From Roseateles sp. SL47 (GTDB lineage: Bacteria; Pseudomonadota; Gammaproteobacteria; Burkholderiales; Burkholderiaceae_C), in the NCBI RefSeq assembly GCF_026625885.1, contig NZ_CP113068.1, forward strand, positions 2,604,001 to 2,668,000: a DNA stretch of 64,000 bases, written 5' to 3'. Of this stretch, positions 26,835 to 36,400 are shown piece after piece (positions within the stretch are counted from its first letter, which is position 1; every line of letters starts with the position of its first letter). Below the pieces are notes generated by a model. It had not been told where the DNA came from. It saw only the letters and a list, made by a program, of their open reading frames with translations, and made no database searches. Position numbers and translations under genes: made by a program.

Positions 26835-27478
26835 GCAACGCCCTGCATCACATCCCCGGCCGTACCAAGCGGCTGCCCCCCTTGCGTGTTGGCATTGGCG
26901 GCCCCGTGGGCTCCGGCAAGACCACGCTGCTGGAGATGCTCTGCAAGGCCATGCGTGAGCGCTGGGACCTGGTGGCCATCACCAACGACATCTACACCAA
27001 GGAAGACCAGCGGCTGCTGACCATCAGCGGCGCGCTGCCGCCGGAACGCATCCTGGGCGTGGAAACCGGCGGCTGCCCGCACACGGCCATCCGGGAGGAC
27101 GCGTCGATCAACCTCGAAGCCATCGACCGCATGCTGGTGCAGTTCCCCGATGCCGACGTGGTGTTCATCGAATCCGGTGGTGACAACCTTGCCGCCACCT
27201 TCAGCCCGGAACTGAGCGACTTGACGATCTACGTCATCGACGTGGCCGCCGGTGAGAAGATCCCTCGCAAGGGCGGGCCTGGCATCACCAAGAGCGACCT
27301 GTTTGTCATCAACAAGACCGATCTGGCGCCGCATGTGGGCGCCAACCTGGCGGTGATGGAGGCGGACACGCGCCGCATGCGCCCCAGCCGGCCGTTTGTG
27401 ATGACCAACCTGAAGACCCTGTCGGGCCTGGACGAGGTGGTCCGGTTCATCGAGGACAAGGGCATGTTGGGAACCTGA
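26831..27478 (+). CDS. ureG: Urease accessory GTPase UreG
   Basis: A 215-residue SIMIBI GTPase that drives nickel transfer to urease. Walker [12 protein letters not shown], the metal-binding CPH in [15 protein letters not shown], switch region [17 protein letters not shown] and the guanine-specificity [11 protein letters not shown] are all present. The ATG at 26831 overlaps the ureF stop (ATGA). Last gene of the urease operon; a 13-bp tandem repeat array follows 50 bp downstream. Confidence 0.97.
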   Translation: MSNALHHIPGRTKRLPPLRVGIGGPVGSGKTTLLEMLCKAMRERWDLVAITNDIYTKEDQRLLTISGALPPERILGVETGGCPHTAIREDASINLEAIDRMLVQFPDADVVFIESGGDNLAATFSPELSDLTIYVIDVAAGEKIPRKGGPGITKSDLFVINKTDLAPHVGANLAVMEADTRRMRPSRPFVMTNLKTLSGLDEVVRFIEDKGMLGT

Positions 27479-27527
27479 GGTGCCGACGCCCTTCGGCGCA
27501 GACCTTGACGGTCGGCCCTTGTCTCTC

Positions 27528-27592
27528 GACCTTGTGCCCGGACCTTGGGCCCGGATCTTGGGCCCGGACCTTGGGCCCGGATCTTGTGCCTG
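27528..27592 (+). repeat. 13-bp tandem repeat after ureG, five copies
   Basis: Alternating GACCTTGGGCCCG and GATCTTGGGCCCG units; the first and last copies have TTGTGCC. Each unit contains the palindrome GGGCCC, so the transcript could fold into several competing hairpins. There is no T-run. It may act as the 3' boundary of the ure mRNA (inference). Confidence 0.85.
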
Positions 27593-27670
27593 GACCCGGA
27601 CCTGGTGAGTCTGCGCCGGTGGCCGCCACACCCGTGACACACCGGGTGTGGCGGCGCGACCCAGACGGTC

Positions 27671-29260
27671 TCAGTCCGCAGCGGCGCCAGCGGTACCTGA
27701 TGCACCAACTGCACCAGTTGCACCAGTGGCAACGGCCGCATCGGTCGCGCCAGCCCCACCGGTCGCGCCAGCCGCAGTGCGTGATCGCCGGGCCTTCCAC
27801 ACGAAGGCCAACAATTGCCACACCACAAACACCGCCATCAGCCCGAGCAGCGTGGCGCTGATCGGCCGTTGCACAAACACATCGAACTTGCCCCGGCTGA
27901 TCAGCATCGCGCGGCGGAAGTTCTCTTCCAGCATCGGTCCGAGGATGAAGCCCAGCATCAGCGGGGAGGGGTCCATGTCCAGCCGCATGAACACATAACC
28001 GCACAGCCCGAACAAGGCGGTGACGAAGATGTCGTCCAGGTTGTTGTTGACGCTGTAGGTGCCGATGCAGCAGAAGAACAGAATGGACGGGAACAGCACG
28101 TTGTACGGGATCTTGAACACCGACAACCAATACCGCACCAACGGCACATTCAGCACCAGCAGGAACACGTTGCCGATCCACATGCTGGCCACCAGCCCCC
28201 AGAACAGATCGGGATGGCCGCCAATCATGTTGGGGCCGGGCTGAATGCCCTTGATGATGAACGCCCCCATCATCAGCGCCATCACCGGGTTCTCGGGAAT
28301 GCCGATGCTCATCAGCGGGATGAAGCTGGTGCGCGAGGCGGCTTCGTCCGCCGCCGCCTGGCCGGCCACACCCTCGATGACACCGGTGCCGATCTCATGC
28401 CGGTACTTGCTGACCTTCTTGTCCAGCGCATAGGCGGCGAACTGCGCGATCACCGGGCCACCGCCGGGCAGGATGCCCAGGAAGGAGCCCACGGCGCTGC
28501 CGCGCAGGGCGCTGGGCAGAATGCGTTTGAACTCCGGCCAGGTGGGCATCAGGTGGATCTTGCCGTTGAACGGCGTGCGCTCGTTTCGGGCATCCAGGTT
28601 CTTCGCGATTTCGGCAATGCCGAAGCAGCCCAGTGCCACACTCACCAGGCCCACCCCTTCCGCCAAGAACGGCTGGTCAAAGGTGAAGCGCTCCACGCCG
28701 CTGTTCACGTCGGTACCGATCTGGCCAAACAGCACGCCGATGAGGCACATGGCCAGCCCGTTGAGCAGGTGGCCGGTGGTGACGAAGCTGACGCACAGAA
28801 AGCCCAGCAACATCAGCGAGCAATAGTCCGCCGGGCCGAAGAGAAAGGCCACCTCGCCCAGGCTGGGCGCCAGCCAGGCCAGCACCACGATGGCCACCGT
28901 CCCACCGATGAAGCTGGAGACGCCTGCGGTGAACAGGGCCAGGCCGGTCTGGCCCTTGAGGTTCATCTGATAGCCGTCGATGCAGGCCACGATGCTGCTG
29001 GCATGCGGGATCTTCATCGTGATGGCGCTGACGCTGTCCCCATACTGGGCGCCGTAATAGATGCCGGCCAGCATGATGAGTGCGCCGGTGGTGGGGATGG
29101 AATAGGTGAGCGGCAGCAGCAGGCTGATGGTGGCCAGCGGGCCGAGGCCGGGCAGCAGCCCCACCAGCGTACCCACCATGCATCCGATGGCGCAGTACAT
29201 CAGGTTCTGCAGCGTGAGGGCGTGGCTGAAACCGAACGCCAGGTTGTGCAGGACGTCCAT
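27671..29260 (-). CDS. tctA: TctA family tripartite tricarboxylate transporter permease
   Basis: A 529-residue large membrane subunit with about twelve membrane segments. The TctA signatures GTLVGLLPGLGPLATISLLLP and ILPGGGPVIAQFAAYALDKK are seen (given here as GLLPGLGP and LPGGGPVIAQF), together with YGAQYGDSVSAI and SIGIPENPVMALMMGAF. The C-terminal 33 residues are a Gly/Ala/Thr-only tail (GATGGAGATDAAVATGATG) not expected for the family. The ATG at 29260 follows the tctB stop by one base. Transports a carboxylate with a periplasmic TctC protein, which is not encoded nearby. Confidence 0.93.
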   Translation of the reverse strand: MDVLHNLAFGFSHALTLQNLMYCAIGCMVGTLVGLLPGLGPLATISLLLPLTYSIPTTGALIMLAGIYYGAQYGDSVSAITMKIPHASSIVACIDGYQMNLKGQTGLALFTAGVSSFIGGTVAIVVLAWLAPSLGEVAFLFGPADYCSLMLLGFLCVSFVTTGHLLNGLAMCLIGVLFGQIGTDVNSGVERFTFDQPFLAEGVGLVSVALGCFGIAEIAKNLDARNERTPFNGKIHLMPTWPEFKRILPSALRGSAVGSFLGILPGGGPVIAQFAAYALDKKVSKYRHEIGTGVIEGVAGQAAADEAASRTSFIPLMSIGIPENPVMALMMGAFIIKGIQPGPNMIGGHPDLFWGLVASMWIGNVFLLVLNVPLVRYWLSVFKIPYNVLFPSILFFCCIGTYSVNNNLDDIFVTALFGLCGYVFMRLDMDPSPLMLGFILGPMLEENFRRAMLISRGKFDVFVQRPISATLLGLMAVFVVWQLLAFVWKARRSRTAAGATGGAGATDAAVATGATGAVGASGTAGAAAD

Positions 29261-29261
29261 C

Positions 29262-29684
29262 TCAGAGCAGCGGCAGGTTGAGGCCCAGCAGCTTCTGGAA
29301 GCCAAAGGCGATGGCCAGCAGGCCGGCGGAAATCTGGAGGTTGCGCAGCCAACTGTAGTGGCGGCCAGCGGCGGTGGCGATGAACACCATCACCACGATG
29401 CCGGCCGACATGTTCACCAGCTTGGACACCAGCGCAAATGCACAGAGGCTGGCCAGGATGAGCCCGATGTTGCCGACCTGGACCTGGAGCGGCTCGGCAG
29501 GCGTCAGCAGGGCTCGAACCATGGTGGCGAGCGCCACCAGCATCAGCAGGGCGCTGATCACCAGCGGAAAGAGGCCTGGCCCGGCGTGGTCCAGGCGGCC
29601 CACCGTATAGCGCAGGGACCCCAGCCCGAAACCCAATGCCACCGCTGCGAGGAACACGCCTCGCGCGAGAGGTCTACTGATCAT
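29262..29684 (-). CDS. tctB: TctB family small permease subunit
   Basis: A 140-residue membrane protein with four hydrophobic segments (GVFLAAVALGFGLGSL, LFPLVISALLMLVALATM, LILASLCAFALVSKLV, ISAGLLAIAFGFQKLLG) and the DHAGPGLFP motif of TctB. The ATG at 29684 is chosen because GGAG lies five bases upstream; the open frame upstream of it has no hydrophobic or conserved sequence. Coupled to tctA. Confidence 0.88.
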   Translation of the reverse strand: MISRPLARGVFLAAVALGFGLGSLRYTVGRLDHAGPGLFPLVISALLMLVALATMVRALLTPAEPLQVQVGNIGLILASLCAFALVSKLVNMSAGIVVMVFIATAAGRHYSWLRNLQISAGLLAIAFGFQKLLGLNLPLL

Positions 29685-29835
29685 TGTCTCCACCAATCTG
29701 TCTAACTTGCCGGATGGCCAGGGCATGGTGGAAGGGCCGTGCTGCGCCTGCCACCGGGCTTGTACGGACGAGACAGGGTTCTGCAAGCTTGCTGAAGGCT
29801 TGGGGAAGGGTTGGTGCAAGCTTCACAACAGCGCG

Positions 29836-29868
29836 CGGCTCATTGGGCGGGTGTCGCCCAATGAGCCG
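29836..29868. terminator. Perfect 14-bp hairpin after the STAND regulator gene
   Basis: CGGCTCATTGGGCG, loop GGTGT, CGCCCAATGAGCCG. It lies 22 bp beyond the stop of the minus-strand regulator and about 150 bp before tctB. No T-run follows on either strand, so it may be a weak or Rho-assisted terminator, or an mRNA 3'-end stabiliser. Confidence 0.6.
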
Positions 29869-29889
29869 CATGGGGCTGCGCTTGGCGCG

Positions 29890-31527
29890 TCAGCCGTTGA
29901 GTCGCGACGACATCGGCGCCGGAGGCACCAGTTGCCGGAAGGCGATGGGCTGCACCGCGAGGGCGGGCTGGGCCAACCGCACCGACGCTGGCGCTTGCTC
30001 CGCCATCAGCATCTGATGCGCGAAGCTGCGGGCCATGGCGTGCATGCGGTAGCTGGGCTGGTCGCCCACGCGGGGAAACAGCCAGCTTTTGTTCACCAGG
30101 CTGTGGACGACCGCCAGCACCTCCTGCCGTTCCATCATGTCGGGTGCGATGAAGCTGACGATGTCGCCGAGCGGAATCGGCCCCCGCACCACCGACAGCC
30201 AGCGCAGCAGCCGGCGCTCCGGCTCGCTCAGCAGGTCGTAGCCCCAACGCAGCAGCGCCTGGAGGTTCTGGTGGCGCGAGATGGCATTCCGGTGGGCGCC
30301 GCACAACAGCAGGAAACGGTCGTCCAGGCTGGCGGCCAGGCCCTTCAGGCCGAAGGTGCGCACCATGGCCGCTGCGTGCTCGATGGCCAGCGGCACGCCG
30401 TCCAGCCCATGGCAGATGTGGGCGATCCACAGCGCATCGGCATCGGTTGGGGCAAAGCCTTGGTCAGCGGCCTGCGCACGCTGCACGAACAGTTGGACCG
30501 CCGGATAGTGCAAGGCGTCCGCCAGCGACGGCACGCTGGCGCCCGGCATCGGCAGGCAGGGCAGCAGGTAGACCTGCTCGCCCATCGCCCGCAAGGGTTC
30601 ACGGCTGGTCAGCAGGAGGTGCAGCCCTGGAGTGGGGGCCAGCAAGCTCTCCACCAGCGACACCACACCCTTCACCACATGTTCACAGTTGTCCAGGATC
30701 AGCAGGCGGCGTTCACCGGCATGAGTGGCCGCCAGCCGCTTGTGCAGCCGCTCGAACAGACCTTCAATGCTGCGGTCCACGCCTACCGCGCGCGCGACGG
30801 CAAAGGCCACATCCAGCGGGCTGGCATGTGGCGCCAGCGCCGCCAGATCCACAAACCAGAGCCCCTCGAGATGACGGTGCCCCACCTTGCGCGCCACTGC
30901 CACCGCCACGCTGGTCTTGCCGATGCCGCCCGGCCCGACCAGTGTGACAAAGCCATAACGAGCCAATTGGCGGTCCAGGGCTTCCAGCGTGTCGTCGCGG
31001 CCGAGCAAGGGGCCGCAGGGGCGAGGCAAGTGCTGTAAGCCCGGAGGCATCGGCGCATGGAGGTCCGCCTCGTGCTCGGAGGACATCGCCGTCGGCGTGC
31101 GCGCGGGCGACACGAGCGCCGGCGGGCCGGCAGGCACGGGGCGCGGGTCCGCAAGCTCGTCCAAGGGTGCGGGCGCCGTTGGTAGCTCTTCCAGCGGTGG
31201 AGGGGCCACCTGCACAGCCGGGGCCACGAAGCTATAGCCGCGACCCGCAATATTGGCGATGTAGCGGACCCCGCCGTCGCTGGCGCCCAGGGCCTTGCGC
31301 AGCGCCGCCATGTGGACCCGGAGCGTGTTGTCCTCCACCACTTCCTGTGGCCAGACTTGCGCCATCAGTTCCTGCTTGCTGACCACCGCACCGGCGCGGC
31401 GCACCAACACCAACAGCAGGTCCAAAGCGCGTGCGCCCAGCTTCACCTGCCGCGTGCCCTCAAAGAGCTGGCGGCGTGAAGCCAGAAGCAGGAATGGGCC
31501 GAAGCGATGGCAGCTCATGGCGAACAA
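29890..31527 (-). CDS. Winged-helix STAND ATPase transcriptional regulator
   Basis: A 545-residue regulator. Residues 5-100 are an OmpR-type winged helix (FGPFLLLASRRQLFEG, RALDLLLVLVRRAG, VEDNTLRVHMAALRKALG, YIANIAGRGYSF). A Pro-rich linker leads to an NB-ARC-like ATPase: LLGRDDTLEALDRQLA, Walker A VGPGGIGKTSVAVAVAR, Walker B RRLLILDNCEHV, and LLLTSREPLR. The C-terminal arm is short; no tetratricopeptide domain is clear. Such AfsR/MalT-like proteins switch on ATP and ligand binding. A second ATG nine bases downstream is possible. Divergent from the unknown 582-residue gene, with the 19-bp shared element between them. Confidence 0.9.
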   Translation of the reverse strand: MFAMSCHRFGPFLLLASRRQLFEGTRQVKLGARALDLLLVLVRRAGAVVSKQELMAQVWPQEVVEDNTLRVHMAALRKALGASDGGVRYIANIAGRGYSFVAPAVQVAPPPLEELPTAPAPLDELADPRPVPAGPPALVSPARTPTAMSSEHEADLHAPMPPGLQHLPRPCGPLLGRDDTLEALDRQLARYGFVTLVGPGGIGKTSVAVAVARKVGHRHLEGLWFVDLAALAPHASPLDVAFAVARAVGVDRSIEGLFERLHKRLAATHAGERRLLILDNCEHVVKGVVSLVESLLAPTPGLHLLLTSREPLRAMGEQVYLLPCLPMPGASVPSLADALHYPAVQLFVQRAQAADQGFAPTDADALWIAHICHGLDGVPLAIEHAAAMVRTFGLKGLAASLDDRFLLLCGAHRNAISRHQNLQALLRWGYDLLSEPERRLLRWLSVVRGPIPLGDIVSFIAPDMMERQEVLAVVHSLVNKSWLFPRVGDQPSYRMHAMARSFAHQMLMAEQAPASVRLAQPALAVQPIAFRQLVPPAPMSSRLNG

Positions 31528-31589
31528 GGGGGAGGGGGCACCGGGTGGGGGAAGCGACGGTCGCCATCGTCCGGGTTAACGATTGACAA

Positions 31590-31608
31590 GTCACTTCCCC
31601 GATCGAGG
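31590..31608. promoter_or_regulatory. 19-bp shared element, copy 1
   Basis: GTCACTTCCCCGATCGAGG (plus strand), 63 bp upstream of the minus-strand regulator start and 103 bp upstream of the divergent unknown gene. It matches the copy at 36609-36627 at 17 of 19 positions and has the same orientation relative to the downstream minus-strand gene. A regulator-binding site is inferred. Confidence 0.6.
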
Positions 31609-31710
31609 GTGCTCAACAAGCCGCGGCGGCGGCATCACCCGAACTTTGTCGCTGCGGAGCGGGACAGAGGTCGATCGATCAATCACCCTGTTACAGAGAA
31701 GGACACCCTC

Positions 31711-33459
31711 ATGGTCCCGTTACCGTTCCATGGTTCGGCCGCTGGGGGGAGCACCGGGTCGGCCAACACGCTTGCGGTGCATGGGCCCGGTGAAGCCCCG
31801 GAGGCCTCCAGTGGCCGCGACGGCGCTCCTGCAGCCAGCCTCGATGAGCTCGCCACCCAGCGGGAGCGGGGGGATCTCATTCAAAGCCTGACCTCCCGCA
31901 GCGCGGCGGTGCTCACTGTGTCGGGGAGCGAAGGCCTGGTGGCCGTTCTCGCAGCGGCATGCCCAGCGCTGCCCAGTTGGCCTCCAGGCCTGCTGCTGAG
32001 CTGGTTTCAGCATGGCCGCCACAGCGCCCGTCCGTCATCGGCCCCGGCCACCCATTTGGTGGTGGGTCTGGAGGAACGCGACGGCGTGAAGGGCCACTTC
32101 ACGGACATCGTCTCGGGCACGCTGGGGGACCGCCTTCCCGCCCATAGCCCCTTCCATCGACATGTCCCGGCGAGCGGCGACGATGTCTTTCAGGTGATTG
32201 CGGCGGCGCTGCTGGAGTACCAAAGGCACCAAAGTCATGGGGGCACCCGCCCTCAACAAAAGTCCAGCCACCAGCTCTCGATGGCCGTGGACCTGCGCAC
32301 GGAACTGGCGGAGTGGCTGCGCACGCCGGAAGGGGGGCGTTTCCCGCTGCGGTCGGCGCAGTGTCGGCCGCTGACCTGCGGCGCCAGCGGGACATCTGGC
32401 ACTGCCCGGTTCGGCCCCCCTGACCCCGTGTCCAGCGATGGCAACGCCGCTGCGCCCGCCCGGCTGGTGCCGGTATCCGTTCAACCGTCACGGCCCAGCG
32501 GCGAGCCGCTGACCGTGGACGAGGCGGCCAATCTGCTGAGGGCGGGCGGGTGGACGGACGCCTTTGAATACCTGATACCGGCGTTGCTGGTCAGGCTTCC
32601 CAAACAGCATGCACTGAGGCTGCCGTCGTTGGTGGTGGAGGATGATCGAGCAAGAACCGTCCACACGGATGGGGGTGTCTACCGAAACTCGCCTGCCGTC
32701 CAGGTGCTGGAGGGGGGACGATGCCGGTTCCGTCCCTACACTGCAGCGCCCTTTTCAGGCACCTGGACAGGGCCCGACGCCTTCCTGAGAGCCGCCTTCA
32801 ACGGCGAAGAAGGAGTAATGGCATCGACCACCGCGCTGAGAAGGGAACTGGCCGCCATCCTGCAGCTCAATCCGGAGTTCACGCGTCTGCAGCTTCTGTT
32901 GCATGCCAAGCGGCTCCCCTTTGACCACGTCGTGTTGTCTAACATCTGCATGATGGCCAATCGCCTTCAACTGGAGGGGCAGCAACTCTTAAACACCACA
33001 TCACCGCAGCGCGACGTCACCGGCGAGGACCTGCGCCGGTGGATTGTGTCGGATTGGTGGGATGGTGACGATCGGGATCGTCATATCCTGGACGAGGGCG
33101 TCAGCCTGTTGCACGCGAAGATGCTGACGACGTCGCTCGGCCTCTCCAAGGCTGGCAAGTTGTTAGCGTACGGGACCACCTACAACGCCCTGGAAGCCCC
33201 CAGCGTCAACCGCGCAGTCAGAGGGGCGCGCCTGTCCCGCATGATTCTTCAAGATCTCCCCCGGATGATGTATGTCCATGGCTCCCTGCAGAAGTTCTGT
33301 CTCAGTGCCGGGAAGGACCATCGATCGGTCTCTTCGGGGGTGCCAGAGGAAGTGATGGCAGATAGTCTGGCCTTCGCAGATGCGGCCCATCAGGCAGACA
33401 GCCTTCTGGTCCCTCTCCCTGGCCAAGCCGTTAGCGGTCGGTCAGGACCTCAGCCCTAG
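31711..33459 (+). CDS. Unknown 582-residue protein beside a regulator and a degenerate sensor kinase
   Basis: I do not recognise this protein. The first 55 residues are Gly/Ala/Ser/Pro-rich and probably disordered; no signal peptide is present. Later parts look globular and mixed alpha/beta, with short stretches such as DDVFQVIAAALLEYQRH and a helical C-terminal half (FTRLQLLLHAKRLPFDHVV, MMANRLQLEGQQLLN). Upstream AAGGA supports the ATG at 31711, although the frame is open further upstream. It is divergent from the STAND regulator and its last 29 bp overlap, tail to tail, the sensor kinase gene. A regulated secreted effector or toxin is one idea; nothing proves it. Confidence 0.6.
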   Translation: MVPLPFHGSAAGGSTGSANTLAVHGPGEAPEASSGRDGAPAASLDELATQRERGDLIQSLTSRSAAVLTVSGSEGLVAVLAAACPALPSWPPGLLLSWFQHGRHSARPSSAPATHLVVGLEERDGVKGHFTDIVSGTLGDRLPAHSPFHRHVPASGDDVFQVIAAALLEYQRHQSHGGTRPQQKSSHQLSMAVDLRTELAEWLRTPEGGRFPLRSAQCRPLTCGASGTSGTARFGPPDPVSSDGNAAAPARLVPVSVQPSRPSGEPLTVDEAANLLRAGGWTDAFEYLIPALLVRLPKQHALRLPSLVVEDDRARTVHTDGGVYRNSPAVQVLEGGRCRFRPYTAAPFSGTWTGPDAFLRAAFNGEEGVMASTTALRRELAAILQLNPEFTRLQLLLHAKRLPFDHVVLSNICMMANRLQLEGQQLLNTTSPQRDVTGEDLRRWIVSDWWDGDDRDRHILDEGVSLLHAKMLTTSLGLSKAGKLLAYGTTYNALEAPSVNRAVRGARLSRMILQDLPRMMYVHGSLQKFCLSAGKDHRSVSSGVPEEVMADSLAFADAAHQADSLLVPLPGQAVSGRSGPQP

Positions 33460-36400
33460 TGCGAGGCATCCGGGGCCAAGGCCCCTCGTAGACATGCCGG
33501 GCCGACACCCGGAGCGTCATGCGCGTGCCTGAGTGGGCACGGCTTTCAAAGCGCAGCCGCGCGCCCAGCTGGTGCGCGCGATCTCGAATGCGTGCGAGGC
33601 CGCCGGTGCCTACGCCACCCAGCCGGCCCTGCGCGAGTTCTGCCGTGCGCATGCCGATGCCGTCATCGATCACTTCCAGCCGAAGTCCCCACCAACGATA
33701 GAGCAGCAGCATGCGGATGTTGCGGGCCTTGGCATGGGTGAAGGCATTGCTCAAGGCCTCCTGGCCGAGGACCTGGAGATGTTGCTGCGCGCTGGATCGC
33801 AGTACACGGGGGGTGCCTTCCACCTCCATCAGGAAACGACGTGCATGGGCGGCCGCGAGACGTTCGCCGAAATGGGACAACGCCAGGGCCAGATCCTGTT
33901 GCTGGGGCAGCGCGACCTCCCGCAACTGGCTCACCTGTTCCCGCCCCAGCAGAATCAATTGGTCCGCGCGGTCCAGAGCCGTGTTCATGAGGCCCCGGTT
34001 GGGGTCCGTTTCAGACATGCGGTTGGCCACCTTCTGGAAGTGAAGGGTGAGCCCGTGAAGCCCTTGCAGCAGGGTGTCGTTCACCTGCTGCGCGATGCGC
34101 TCGCGCTCATCCATGCGGATGCGCAGCAGTTCATGGGCACGGCGTGCGATGACGCGCAAACGCCAGCGGAGGGCGGTGGCCAGCAAGGCCATGGCGGTCA
34201 GCACGGTCAGTGCCTTGAACCAGAGTGTCTGGGTGAGCGTGGGCAGGAGTACCACCTGCAGCGTCGCAGGGGCCTGGGCGGGGCCCGGCTGTCCATTGGC
34301 CAGCATGGCGCGCACCTGCAACCGGTGGCGGCCCGGGGGAAGATGGCTGTAGGAGAGTTCTCGCTGCGAGCCCAGCGGCCGCCAGTCCTGGTCGACGCCG
34401 TCCAGCCGCGCCTCGAACCGCACCCGCTCCGGGGCGCCCAGTTCCAGTGCCGTGAACCGCACCGTCACTGTCTGTGTACCCGGGGGCAGGCGCAGGTTGT
34501 CCTGATAGGCCTGCCAGTGTTGGTCAGCGGCCACCGCCAGCCACTGCACTGCCGGCCCCACTTGCGGCGGGGGGAGGTGGTCGAGGTCCAGCGAGGCGAT
34601 GCCTTCCAGGCCGGCGAACCAGAGTCGGCCCATTCCGCTGCCGACCACACTGGACTGCGGGCCCAGCGCGGTAGCGCCCGCCGGATAACCGTCGCTGACA
34701 TCAAACAGCTGAAGTTGCAGCACGGCCTGCGGGTCCTCTTGCAGGCGCCTCAGTTCCTGACGGCTGATCAGCACCGCACCACGCACGCCATTCAGCCACA
34801 GGTCTCCGGCAGCGGTCTCTGTCGCCCCTGTCACCCCGCGCAGGGCCTCCGGCTGCGTCGATCTCGGGGTGTGGAAGCGCCCCTGCACCAGCAGCTGCAG
34901 GCCCCGCTCCCCGCTCACCACCACATGGCGTCCGCTCAGGAGAAACGTGATCGCGCCCACCGCGAGCCCCTGGGTGGTGTCGTAGAGGCGGCTGCCCTGC
35001 GCATCGGTGCGCAGGACCCGATTGTTGGTGTAGCCGGTCCAGACGGCCTTGTCGCCTTCCAGCGCAAAGGTCGATGGCCGCTGGGCCTCCAGACCTGGGA
35101 AGGGCAGGGGTTGCCACGCACCGTCCCGCCACAACTTCAGCCCCGTTGAAGGAAACAGCGCCCAGAGGCCGTGACGGTTGCTGTTCAACTGACGGCATTG
35201 CGCTTGCACCTCAGCGCCGACAGGCGTGGGCAGTCGGCCGGCTCGGCTGCGGTCCTCCGATGCCGGCAACTGCCATAGGCCGCTGTTGCTGCCCACCCAT
35301 TCCCGGCCGGCGGCATCCCGGTGCAAGGCACGGATGCGGTCGTGCTCCTTCGGCCATGACAGGCGGCGAAACCCTTCCACTGCGTCCCAGCGCCACAGCA
35401 TGCTGCCGTGGGTGGCGTCCACGGCGGACAGCAGCAAGCGCTGCTGCAGTCCACCCGCCGGACCGATGACACGATAGGGCTGGAGCAGGTAGTTGGTGGC
35501 AGCGCTCGACGGGCTGTAGCGGGCCAGCAGCGTATCGCGAAATCGATCCAGCCCGGTCTGGGTCGCGACCCACAGGTTGCCGTCGTGGTCTTCCAGGATG
35601 GTCATGCCGATGTCGCTGGTAAGCCCGTCCTGGCGGGTGAAGGCTTCGTCCACCGGGGGGAGTACTGCCGTTTTCCCCCCGTCGGACCAGCCTGGGGGCA
35701 AGTGGCTGCGGCACAGGCCAGCCGGGCAGTAGGCGCTCCAGAGATTGTTCTGGTGGTCGATCCAGATGGCGGAAGAGTCCCGCTGGGGCACAGGCTGGCT
35801 CTCTGGCAGGCCGCTCTCCGGCAGCGGATGGAGGCGGTCGCGTGTGATCACCCAGCTTCGTCCACCCGACACGCGAATGGCTCGTCCGGCTGGCACCCCA
35901 CGCAGCATGTCGACGAATTGTTGCCGGGCCGGGTCCAGCCGCCACCAGCGGTCATTGGCGGCGACCCACAGATCGCCATGGCGATCCGTGTGCAGCCCCT
36001 GGACGGGTGTCGGAGGGGCTTCCGCACGGGCGGCAGGATGTTGCCAGCCCTGGCCGTTGAATTCCAGCAGTTGACCGGCCACCACCGCCCAGGCGCGTCC
36101 CCCGGCCAGCGCTGCCAGCTTGGCGGTTTGCAGCGTGGGCAAGTCAGCCGGTAAATCGAAGGTGGTGAGTCCGCCCTGGCGATCCACGCGCGCGACGCCG
36201 CCATCCAGCAAGCCCACCCAGAGCTCGCCCTCTGGCCCGGCCGCCAGGGTGCTGACGGACCGGGTGCCGAACTCCGGATCTTGCGGCGGGGCGTAACGCT
36301 CAAAACGAACGCCGTCAAACCGGTACAGCCCGGAGGTGCTCCCGAGCCAAAGCCAGCCGTCCGTCGTCTGGCTGATCTTGCGAATGCCGGTCGGGGCGCC

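Noticed and set aside
27528..27592. Repeat array considered as a short CRISPR.
   Set aside because: Units are 13 bp and contiguous with no spacers; no cas genes in the window.
29700..29889. Looked for a third copy of the 19-bp element before tctB.
   Set aside because: Only a generic GGGGAAG word is present; the rest of the element does not match.
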